Positions 9,040-17,335 of a stretch of 19,077 bases of DNA are shown piece after piece. The DNA comes from Hemicentrotus pulcherrimus (taxonomy: Eukaryota; Echinodermata; Echinoidea; Camarodonta; Strongylocentrotidae): assembly GCA_003118195.1 (NCBI GenBank), contig BEXV01001349.1, positions 17,939 to 37,015 on the forward strand, read 5' to 3'. The notes below the pieces were generated by a model. That model was not told the DNA's origin. It saw only the letters and a list, made by a program, of their open reading frames with translations, and did no database searches. Positions within the stretch are counted from its first letter, which is position 1. Every line of letters begins with the position of its first letter. The position numbers were made by a program, and so were the translations under genes.

Positions 9040-9460
9040 TATGAGGGAATGGGAGCAAGAGGGAGAGGTGAGGGAGAGGGAGGGAGGGAGAGGCAGAGAG
9101 ATAGAGAGAGAGAGAAGAACGAAAGAGATGCACAGCATCTGCAAGAATCTTCAGTATTGAAGGAGGCAGATATCTTGAAGAAGAGCAAGAGAGAGAGAGA
9201 AAGAGAGAGAGAAGAAGGAGAAGAAGGAGAAGAAGGAGAAGAAGGAGAAGAAGAAGAAGAAGAAGAGGAGAAGGAGGAGAAGGAGAAGAAGGAGAAGGAG
9301 AAGGAGAAAGAGAAGAAGGAGGAGGAGGAGAAGGAGGAGGAGGAGGAAACAGAAGAGAGAGAGAGAGAGTAAGGGGAGGGGGAGAGAAAAAAAGAGAAGG
9401 GATAGAGAGAAAGAGGGAGAGGGGAGGGATATAGAGAACAGAGATCTAGACAGACAGATG
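9040..9460 (+). repeat. Large GA / GAAGGA purine microsatellite tract
   Basis: About 420 bp is almost pure purine on the plus strand. (GGGA)n and (GA)n lie at 9045-9118, (GAGA) and (AGAAGG)n at 9185-9360, then more (GA)n to about 9450. Long open frames run through it on both strands (Glu/Lys/Arg-rich on plus, Leu/Ser/Phe-rich on minus). They are by-products of the repeat and not genes. Polypurine tracts of this length can form triplex (H-) DNA and are often mis-assembled. Confidence 0.92.
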
Positions 9461-9824
9461 GACAAAAACAGAAATACAGAGCTCCAGTTAGAACAAACTT
9501 TAACCTAATACAATTGAATATATCAGATAGGAAAGATAATTCTTACCAGGAACATAAAAAAGGAATGAGAAAAAGAGACGAAGGATCAAGAAGAATGAAA
9601 AGTAGAGACAAAGATATATGTTAGCCTCCAAGAAAAGAAGAATTAGGAAGGAAATCTTGAGAATATACATGTATATATAGCCTTTGTAGACAATTAAGTT
9701 AATTTACTGTTGGTCAAGGATTATTACAGGGAAAGAATGAGATAAGCAAAGTTATTTGGGAGACAGCAAAGTATTATAAAAGCATGATTAAAATAACAGC
9801 ATATGAAGGAAAGAAAGAATGAAG

Positions 9825-9848
9825 AGAGAGAGAGAGAGAGAGAGAGAA
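9825..9848 (+). repeat. (GA)n microsatellite
   Basis: An uninterrupted GA dinucleotide run of about 12 units, preceded by AAAGAAAGAATGAA purine sequence. Confidence 0.9.
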
Positions 9849-10046
9849 CCAAGGATAAGATTTGTCCTTTCTCGACAAGGTTCTGACCAAATATGCTAGT
9901 AGCAGTGGTCAAGTTTCATTGTCGTGGTCAAAGTGTGTTATTTTTTTCCCCCTGTGCTTCCCTTTCTTGTGTGCCCACTCGAATCTGTGTATGGACTGAG
10001 GAAATAGTACACGACCAATGCAGGCTTTTCAGACTCATTCGTGCTT

Positions 10047-10113
10047 ACGTTGCTGGCAATGGTCAAGCCTACGTTGCATCCAGTGGTCAAGCCTGCCTGC
10101 CTGCCTGCCTGCC
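10047..10113 (+). repeat. 24-bp tandem pair followed by (GCCT)n
   Basis: Two 24-bp units lie at 10047-10070 and 10071-10094. Both start ACGTTGC and end TGGTCAAGCCT, with 5 internal differences. The second runs into about five GCCT units (10091-10113). The same GTGGTCAAG word occurs nearby at 9904-9913, 9924-9932 and about 10157-10166. The flanks keep a 100-codon open frame with AYVA-x-x-GQA repeats on the plus strand, but no start context, splice sites or domain support a gene. Confidence 0.75.
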
Positions 10114-10195
10114 AGCATACCACAGTGAAGCGGTCACTACTTTATTTCATTCATGCAGTGGTCAAGCATTAGATCATGAAGCCGGTCATTTTTAA

Positions 10196-11250
10196 TTTGC
10201 CATACACCGTGGAAGGCTAAAGGATTCTTTTTCAGCCACTCCTTTTTTTCATCCAACACCATCATTGTTGACTAAATTGGGGATTGCTTCTTAAAGAAAC
10301 ACTGATTTTCATTGAATTTGTACAAAACTGGATGATTCATTGACCCAAAAGTGGAGAAATCATTTCCAAGTTATTCTCTGGTTTTGGACAATTCTCAGGA
10401 TTGCTATTTCAACAGAGTATTTCTACAACAACGGTATATATATTGAATGATTTGTCTTGTTTGGGGATTGATGTCCAAACTTTAAGTGGTGTTTTATGAT
10501 TCTGGAACCCAGAAGGAGGTGACTGCTTGCAGCTTGAAATAAATTAGTAATTCTGTTAAAAGATACAAGGCGTGAGCAAAGCATAGAGTTGAATATATGT
10601 CTGCCTCTCTGTCGCCTTAACAGATATTAGATCTTGATGTCCAAGCAATTAATAGAATATTTATGAATTCATACCTCATAAATAATATTTCTGTTAAGTG
10701 CTTTAAATGTTCAAGGCAGTCTGGACATTATCATACACTGGACGCCTTTCAACTGTACTGATACAACAGCAGTTTGGTCACAACTTTTGAGAAATTATTA
10801 TTTGACAAAAAGAAAGTGATTTAATTTCTGTGAAGAAAGGAGTTTTGTGGTATAATTCATCAAACTTAAGCCACTTTTTAGAAGTACAATCTTTATGAAA
10901 GCTCTGTTTTGTACTTTAAAGGAACATTGCTCAATGCAAGGTATATTACAACAGAGGGAAATCAACTTTTGTTCTTCACTTGAAACTTACTAGGAAAAAA
11001 TGCTGAGCATATTTTGATAATTTTAAATGGACATTGCTTGTGGTCACTGAAGACTCTGCAAGGAATCTACAATTACAAGAAATCAGCAATCTTGTTGCAT
11101 AGTTGAATGCTAACCACCATCACCCAGTGGCATTTACTCAGGTTGTTTGTCATACTGATAAGAACATGTTGATTTTTCACTATTGATATACAAGCTAGCG
11201 CCTTGTAAAGGACATTTCCTGTTTTTCTTATTCTTCATCTCTTGGACTGG
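10196..11250. other. Non-coding stretch, nothing recognised
   Basis: AT-rich sequence without repeat ends, tandem structure or credible reading frames. CCAGAAGG at 10509-10516 is a partial copy of the dispersed motif. A TTTAAAGGAAC word at about 10916 resembles the ends of TTAA elements here, but no partner end was found. Confidence 0.45.
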
Positions 11251-11635
11251 CCAGCAGCGCATTATATGATCTGGGGCAACGCAAAGGATCTATAGGTGTC
11301 TGAATTGCTATTGAATTTGACATTTAAGCAAAATTTATCGACGGAAACGAGCAAGATAGCAAAAAACATGATGATGCCTATGAAGTTACAACGCATTGGT
11401 AAGTATCGAGTTGGACTTAAGTTAACTACGTGTCGTTCCTCATATTTTGTATCTGTACATATTTCTAAACTTGATCTCTCTTTTAAGATGCACATGGGTG
11501 GATTTCAGCATAACTAGCAAAACAATTCAATTATTTCAGACAAAAATTGAAATCTCCCACATTCAAAAGGCAGTAAACATTGCGTGAAGAAAATGTATCT
11601 TTTTGCAGAGCTTTTCGGATACAATGTGAAGATAT

Positions 11636-11636
<1 letters not shown>

Positions 11637-11671
<35 letters not shown>

Positions 11672-11690
11672 AGAGAAAGAGAGACAATGT
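11637..11690 (+). repeat. (GA)n microsatellite
   Basis: About 16 consecutive GA units, then interrupted GAGAAAGAGAGA. Pure simple repeat, good evidence for a polymorphic locus. Confidence 0.92.
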
Positions 11691-11699
11691 TACATGTAT

Positions 11700-13200
11700 G
11701 TTCTTAAATTTCCTTCTCATTTGATTTAGATTTGTAGAAAGATTTGAACTGAAATGATGTAAACTTGTAATTACACAACTCATGCATATGACAAGAGAGT
11801 ATTTGCAAACAAATAATTTCTACAGTTGTACACACATCAGTTAATTGATAAATTGTATGCATTAACAAAAATTGATAATTTGACTTTGTAAGAGGCAATT
11901 AAATTACTACGTCGACCAAATTATTTAAAAACTAATTTACCATGCATTAAGAAGTAATACACCAGACAATCCCGTTGAAGGTTGTCTGTATAGAACAATC
12001 TGACATTCAGAATTCTTTCGATTTTCGTTTTGAATGTAATTTATTTAGCATTTGCAACACTATGAAGGGAGAAATGGATAAGCATTTGCATCGGATAGGG
12101 GTTTTCCCGTTTTGAAGTTTGAGACGTCTTTTCTGAAGATCGTTCCTTTTTTTAGGACAATTTGGTAATAAGCCCCCGCCGATCTTTCAGCATCCCGTAG
12201 GCGATGATTCTGCTAGTGATACTGCACGTCGTCATCATGATTCCCTCGTAATGTTCTCTGAATATTGATTCATTTTGAAGGGGAAGAAAAAGAGGACTGT
12301 TGCATAAAATTGTCACTTTTGTAATGTTACGACAAAGTGGACTCCAGGGGTTGGCTCACTACCTAACCAAAGCTTAGCATTTCTGAAGCTTTTGATTACA
12401 AAATAATATTGCTTTCTTGCTTTATTCCCTCTCTGAAGTCCCCTTAAGCCCCAGATCTGTGCCTCTTTTGATATCCTTCGGATACAAGATGCAATATTCA
12501 ACTGTAGAATTCAATATTGCAGTTAAATGCATCAGTATTGTGAGTTTCTTGATAAACGTGACGTTTCTTGTGCGCAGTTTAAATAAAGTGAGAACAGGCC
12601 CTGGATATTAACTATATATTGTCTGTTGAAGGCCATAAAGGCATTAATTCTGTATTCAAGTACAAGAGGCCACGTCCTTCTGGCTCTAAAAGACAAGAAG
12701 AATCCCGGACATACAGTTAACAACGGAATTATTCATGCCCCTTCTAAATTTGATGTTCTTTGTGGTTTTTGTAACTCAAGAACGGGAGGTGAACTGGTTG
12801 AATCAGGGCCTTTGTTGAATACTTGGGATAAATCTTTTTTTTTTCCTTCTTTTTTTTGCATACCGGTACTTAAAAATTACAAGACTTGGTAAGCGTATGA
12901 ATAATTTAGTTAATAGGCGTCAGCATTTGTCTGAATTTTTATTGTAGAAGTCTCAGTAGTTGATGTTCTTGAGAAACAGTCACCTCCGTTGAGTCGCTCT
13001 TTCTCCTCGAGAAATAATGCATGCTTTGCTATTTCAAGTGCGTTGACGTAATAAAAAACATTTTCTGCTGATATAAAGAGCCGTTTCCAAGACGATTGCA
13101 TTCATGCAAGAAAGACTGGATTTATCTTGCAGAGTATTTTTAAAGCCAAGTTCATTATAATTTCCTGCTTCATTTTTCATTTATCTTTCTGAATAATTAT
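11700..13200. other. Non-coding stretch, nothing recognised
   Basis: No gene, RNA or repeat ends were recognised over about 1.5 kb. Present are degenerate copies of the dispersed motif at 12641-12652 and inverted at 12676-12683, an AGACAA/TTGTCT small hairpin near 11964-11987, a patch of moderate GC at 12170-12260, and T-rich runs at 12834-12856. Open frames are all under about 90 codons and overlap each other on opposite strands. Confidence 0.45.
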
Positions 13201-13274
13201 TGGAGTCGGTCAACGCAAATATGAGTTGAATAGACTTATCAGTGAAGGCGGTACTTGCTGAAAGCAATTATGAT

Positions 13275-14080
13275 CATGCAATCATGTTCCTTTACTGTGA
13301 AATATAGGAGTGATAACTGCTTTTGAAAATTCAACAAGTTGTGTGACAGATTTCAAATGTTAGTTGGATGAAGTTACAAATACTGTTGAATGTTGATACT
13401 GCCAGTATTTTACGAACATGCAATTATGTTCCTTTGCTGCCAAATTGAGGAGTGATTGATGCTTTTGAAAATTCAACAATTTGTGTGACAGATTCCAAAT
13501 GTTAGTTGGATGAAGTTACTAATACTGTTGAATGTTGATACAACAAGTTAATTCTGAACATGCAATTACATATGTTCCTTTGCTGCCAAAGTGAGGAGTG
13601 ATTAAGAGTTTTGAAAATTCAACAATTTGTGTGACAGATTCCAAATGTTAGTTGGATGAAGTTACTAATACTGCTGAATGTTGATACAGCCAGTTAATAA
13701 CAAACATTCAGTTATGTCCCTGTGCTGCCAATTTAAAGGGAGTGCAGCATGATGAGACTACGTGTCTTTCCCATGGCCTGACTCGGCGCCAATCGGGTAT
13801 AATACAACTACAGATGAAGCGACCACAGCAATCATGTGCGTGCATCATGTGCAAAACCGAAGCGTGAGGAGAACCTTGGTCTGTTTGGCGAACGCCGACC
13901 ATGTAGAGATTAAGTCGCTGACTATACCGTTAATTAATTCCATTTGTTTATGTGCAGTTGTCTGAAAGAAGACGTAGATGGCGTTTATCAGTTTTTGCCA
14001 AGCTATCTTTAAGAAGTGATTAATGCTTTTGAAAATTCATTAATAGTTTCCAAATGTGAGTTTGGTGAACTTATCAATGT
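13275..14080 (+). repeat. 142-bp tandem array, 4 copies, last one split
   Basis: Units begin CATGCAAT at 13275, 13417 and 13559, giving periods of 142 and 142. A fourth unit starts at 13705, 146 bp later because unit 3 has a 4-bp insertion. Shared blocks are TATGTTCCTTTGCTG, GAGGAGTGATT, TTTTGAAAATTCAACAA, TGTGTGACAGATT, CCAAATGTTAGTTGGATGAAG and TACTGTTGAATGTTGATAC. Units 2 and 3 are most alike. Unit 4 is interrupted after TGCCAA by the insertion at 13737-14008, resumes at 14009 with AAGAAGTGATTAATGC, and has lost about 14 bp further on. Non-coding. Confidence 0.92.
13737..14008. mobile_element. 272-bp TTAA-flanked insertion in array unit 4
   Basis: The insertion is bounded by TTAA at 13733-13736 and 14009-14012 (TTTAA if one more base is counted). 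The undisturbed units of the surrounding array give the pre-insertion arrangement, one AT-rich site between TGCCAA and AGTGATT, so the duplicated site can be read directly. The ends start AGGGAGTGCAGCA and, inverted, AGATAGCTTGGCA: only 8 of 13 agree, a weak terminal repeat. The insert is GC- and CpG-richer than the array and holds a 67-codon open frame on plus with no recognised domain. It could be a non-autonomous DNA element of a family different from the one at 4447. Confidence 0.75.
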
Positions 14081-14678
14081 AGTATAGTAGTATAATAGAT
14101 TTTAAAAATCTCAGCTTGCATGCACCAATTTAGGATTGCAGACCTTAAAGATGAAGTTGAGTTCTGGTCATGCGTTTGCATTGTGAAAGAAACGGTGGGG
14201 AATCGACCAGAAAAGGTTGATCATCTAGCATATAAGAATTTGTGTGTACTGCAAGGTGCTGGAATCATCAAAATGATGAGAAACTTGGCCAAGTCTTGGT
14301 AAAGTTACAAACACTGTACACAGAAAGATGTATATGGGACTACAAAAACATGTGGCGTAAAAAACCTACCCCCCCCCAAGTTATACGATGAACATGACAT
14401 ATTTAGAATATGAAGGCATTTGAAAAGCCATGCTTTTCAGGGAACATGTCTTATCCGATGTTCTTCCACACTTGCATAATAAGAATGATAAAGTTCACAA
14501 ATTATTTTTCACCTCTCCCTCTCCCCAGAACTCAACCTTCTCTTTAATTGCTTGCGAGATTACACCAATCTATACATTTGAAAAGCTTGCAAACTATACA
14601 TACAGATGTCCTGCAAGCTTGCAGAGAGAGGGTCCACTGCATTTTGCTATAATCCATTATATATGTTCCTTACTTTAA

Positions 14679-14867
14679 AGCCACTCTGCACTAATGTGGC
14701 CAGGAGGGATTAAACCTCCCTGCATGGTCACTGGCAGGTGGTTATCTCATCAAATCAGCTCTCAATTAACATAAGAAAAAGGGGATCATTGGGGACAAAC
14801 AGGCACCAATTAGGAATTGTTTGCTATATAGAGGGCGCAAGTAGCTATAAGTAGTGCAGTAGGGCTT
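14679..14867 (-). mobile_element. TTAA-flanked MITE, copy 2 (inverted)
   Basis: Reverse-complement counterpart of 4447-4625, about 188 bp. The left end is AGCCACTCTGCACTA and the inverted right end reads AGCCCTACTGCACTA. TTAA lies at 14675-14678 and 14868-14871, with one extra T at the right junction. Shared blocks include CAGGTGGTTATCTCATC, TCAGCTCTCAATTAACATAA and TTGTTTGCTATATAGAGGG. Small indels, including one near the A5G4 stretch, distinguish it from copy 1. Two same-family copies in opposite orientation 10 kb apart show independent insertions or an inversion-prone pair. Confidence 0.88.
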
Positions 14868-15299
14868 TTAAATCTTGATGGGTCCCTTTAAGGGTGTCCT
14901 GAGGGTCATGATGATGCATGCCTTCTTTGTGTCCCTCGTGGTCAAGGCTAGTCCATTGCTTCAGAGCTGACCCCGGCCAAGTGCCATCTTTCACTCAAAT
15001 TCCCTCAGCATCTCACACTGATGATGATGAGTCTGCCATGAATAGGAGAAACTTTCCTTTCTGAGGGCTCTGTGGGGGGTAACCACCCTCCTCTGTCTTC
15101 AAGGAAGTGCCCCATGAGAGCTAGGAGCGCGTTGGTGCATTTCATCTTGTATGTTGTCAGTACCTCTCTCGCTCTCAGCAGATGTCTCGCAGACATCATC
15201 TATTGTCAAGAAACTGTTGAATTACAAAATCTTACTGAGAAAAAGAAAGGTCACTGTCTTCAATTAAACATAGAAAACATTTGGCCAAAGAAGGGAGGA

Positions 15300-15318
15300 G
15301 GGGGGGGGGGGGGGGAAN

Positions 15319-15352
<34 letters not shown>

Positions 15353-15370
15353 GGGGGGGGGGGAGGGGGG
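15300..15370. other. Poly-G / N / poly-T artefact-prone join
   Basis: A 16-G run ends at 15315, then AAN (the only ambiguous base, at 15318), C, a T run of 32 (15320-15351), a 12-G run, A and G6. Adjacent long homopolymers of different bases with an ambiguous base are typical of low-quality read ends merged by an assembler. The true sequence and length here are unknown. Confidence 0.8.
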
Positions 15371-15554
15371 ATAAACCCCCTTTTCTGTCTTCAAGCCAGC
15401 AGGGCATAACTGAAGGTCATCCAATCTTTGACAGAATTAGCACCCTTTGACAGTCGTCTTTAAGAACTAGGAAGGAAGATGTACCACCTAAAGACAATCT
15501 CTCATTGAGAAAATTGGGTGAGACTGAGATTTAACAGTCTCCAAGGAAAGGGAG

Positions 15555-15640
15555 AAATCTTGCTCCCGAAAGAGGTAACACCCTTTGCTGTTTTGCCTCT
15601 TCCCAAAGCTGTCTTTCGGGAGACCGAAGCAGCAAGATTT
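15555..15640. repeat. Nested inverted repeat (two-stem hairpin)
   Basis: Outer arms are AAATCTTGCT (15555-15564) and AGCAAGATTT (15631-15640). Inner arms are CTCCCGAAAGA (15563-15573) and TCTTTCGGGAG (15612-15622). Both pairs are perfect, with a loop of about 38 bp. This could be the remnant of an inverted-repeat element inside the decayed repeat cluster, or an RNA hairpin if transcribed. Confidence 0.7.
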
Positions 15641-16510
15641 AACTCTCAGAGATGTGATCTGTCATCAAGTTATTCTTAGGAAATGTGATCCATCTGAAGA
15701 AGACCAAAAAAAAATTATCTTTGTAGTCTTTGAGTAGACTTCAAGGAAGCCTTGCTCCCAAAGGGAGGAAAACACCTTTTTAGCATCTTCATGAAAGTCT
15801 TTTTGGGCACCTCTGTCTTTATGAATTATGTAAAAGAGAATCTAATTGTGCTTGAAAAGCATTAATCTTCAGAATCGATCCCTAGAATATCATCTAATAT
15901 GTTTTTACTAGAAGATGGTGATAAAGATAAAGGATCTACTGTCATCCAGAGACTCCTCTCGCTTAACTATCCTCATCTCTATCTCCAAAACGTTTTCTTT
16001 ATGCCACATTTCAATTTGAAATCATCAGAGTACATGATTACATCTACAACTGATGTGAACTTATTGAGAGCCACACAGGGCAGACATGCACTGATGTAGT
16101 TTGTAGAGTTTCAGTAATGTGACTGTACTCTCATAATACATGCACCATGCATGTACTTACATACTTCACAAGAGTTTGTTTGCTTGTCATGGATCCGGGT
16201 CTTTAGAGTTTGTTGTTCTTGAGTTAAAAATAACTTTGGTTTTCATTTTTGCATTTCTTATAACATGATAATGAAGCAAAAAGGGCCTGACTTCTATTAT
16301 TTCAGGCAGAATAGATGCCCTTCTGGCACAAAATATTGGAACAGTATGTATGTTTATGTTACATAGCAATTATACCTCCCTAACTACCTTGATATATTGG
16401 AAGGATACAGGATGAACATGACGGACAAAGAAAGCGGACAAAATATACAGTTCCTCAGGTAGTCAAAGGAACATATCCCTTCACTGCTATTATGTAAAAA
16501 GGTGAATATG

Positions 16511-16540
16511 CATCGTATACGTCGTATAACGTCGTATAAC
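16511..16540 (+). repeat. 10-bp tandem repeat, x3
   Basis: CATCGTATAC, GTCGTATAAC and GTCGTATAAC are consecutive. The period is exactly 10 bp, with the first unit diverged. Confidence 0.85.
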
Positions 16541-16599
16541 GAAACTAGTCTAACGAAACACATGTGTGGGCATCGTTTCGAACTGAAACTCAATAAAGA

Positions 16600-16625
16600 A
16601 TCACGCCTAATCACGCCTAATCACG
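16600..16625 (+). repeat. 10-bp tandem repeat, x2.5
   Basis: TCACGCCTAA occurs twice in a row (16601-16620), followed by TCACG. It is a different unit from that at 16511-16540 but has the same 10-bp period. Confidence 0.85.
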
Positions 16626-16754
16626 GAAATTCGTGTGGACGGAACTAGTCTAACTAGTGTAACTAACTGGGCGGGGCTTAACGTGACCTCGCGCGAAAGG
16701 ACACCTGACCTCTCATCTCCGCTTCTATTTCATGCCCGCAGGACATTTCGCTGT

Positions 16755-16905
16755 AGAGTTTCAGGATTACTTTCTTCTGTGTGTGAACATCCTGGAATTT
16801 AAACGATGATTAGTTAGACAACGTTTCTGGTGTGTGGACACTCTGAAATTTATACAATGATTCTTTATAGAGTTTCAATATAAATTGTTTTATGTGTGGA
16901 CATGC
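16755..16905 (+). repeat. Decayed tandem repeat, about 51-62 bp, about 2.5 copies
   Basis: GTGTGxGAACATCCTGGAATTT-type blocks recur at about 16781, 16831 and 16893 with GTGTGGACAxxCTG. TAGAGTTTC opens the segment at 16755 and returns at 16868. AAACGATGATT and ATACAATGATT also correspond. Spacing varies by about 10 bp, so this is an old minisatellite. Confidence 0.65.
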
Positions 16906-16907
16906 TG

Positions 16908-16958
16908 TTAATGCCCTTCTGGGGCCTGTTTCATAAAATTTGTTATCAATAACAAATT
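16908..16958. repeat. Inverted CCAGAAGGGCATTAA motif and palindrome
   Basis: TTAATGCCCTTCTGG (16908-16922) is the exact inverse of the motif at 2691. It is followed by GGGCCTGTTTCATAAAA and then AATTTGTTAT-CA-ATAACAAATT, a perfect 10-bp-arm palindrome (16937-16958). I associate the GGCCTGTTTCATAAA phrase with terminal sequences of dispersed repeats in marine invertebrates, but the other end was not found here. Confidence 0.5.
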
Positions 16959-17335
16959 CTATAAAAATTCTGGCTTTAATTGGACATTCCTATTATCTGG
17001 TCATTGATTTCTGGACAATTCCTGGACAATCTATGAATCATCTAATGGATTGCCCATACCATATCACCACCCCCTCCTCTCCCTTCCCTTTCCTCCTCCC
17101 CGCTCATTGTCATCCGTCAACGCCCTGTAGAAGCCGGCCGGCCGAACCCCTCCAGGTATCCCGTGACCCGGCAGGAAGTCGTGGATTGTGACCCAGGGGT
17201 CACCTGAGCCGGTTGCGTCTGAATCCAAACCTTTCCAATGACAGATCGAATTCTGGAGCCGGTCAGGGATTGGAAGAAGAGATCCATCCCCATGAGCTGG
17301 GAGGAGTAAACAAATAGATTTTCTCAAAGGAAGTA

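Larger units (their letters stand above)
15050..15860 (+). repeat. Decayed repeat cluster (CTGTCTTCAAG units)
   Basis: Diverged copies of a unit containing a GAGGTAACAC-like or GGGGTAACCACCC-like block followed by CTGTCTTCAAGGAAG occur near 15071-15110, 15366-15396, 15538-15615 and 15737-15822. Two later copies also share CTTGCTCCCxAAAG. Spacing is irregular (about 170-300 bp) and identity is low, so this is a tentative array and the unit cannot be defined. Sequence quality in the middle is poor (see 15300-15370). Confidence 0.4.
16510..16750. other. CpG-dense patch with GC box and E2F-like site
   Basis: By hand count there are about 22 CpG dinucleotides in 240 bp, in a window that is otherwise AT-rich and CpG-poor. 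It holds GGGCGGGGC (16669-16677, Sp1/GC-box-like) and, 13 bp on, TTTCGCGCG on the minus strand (16690-16698, which fits the E2F consensus TTTSSCGC). AACTAGTCTAAC occurs twice (about 16542 and 16643). No TATA box, initiator or coding exon can be tied to it, so promoter function is only a possibility. The alternative is a CpG-rich mobile element. Confidence 0.45.

Noticed and set aside
8806..9188. 112-114 codon minus-strand frames near 8806-9188
   Set aside because: They are driven by the (TTTCTTC)n and GA tracts and have low-complexity Ser/Leu/Pro composition.
9022..9465. Open frames of 104-116 codons on both strands across the GA tract
   Set aside because: They translate into Glu/Lys/Arg or Leu/Ser/Phe runs because the DNA is a GA/CT microsatellite. 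No start context, domain or splice site is present.
13275..13730. CRISPR-like array
   Set aside because: The whole 142-bp unit is repeated with no distinct repeats and unique spacers. Long period and decay fit a eukaryotic tandem repeat.
13762..13965. 67-codon plus frame inside the 272-bp insertion
   Set aside because: An overlapping open frame exists on the opposite strand (13708-13902). There is no domain, and the host sequence is better explained as a non-autonomous insertion.
15072..15374. 100-codon plus frame ending in poly-Gly/poly-Phe
   Set aside because: It runs through the G16-N-T32-G12 artefact and reads homopolymers as Gly and Phe.
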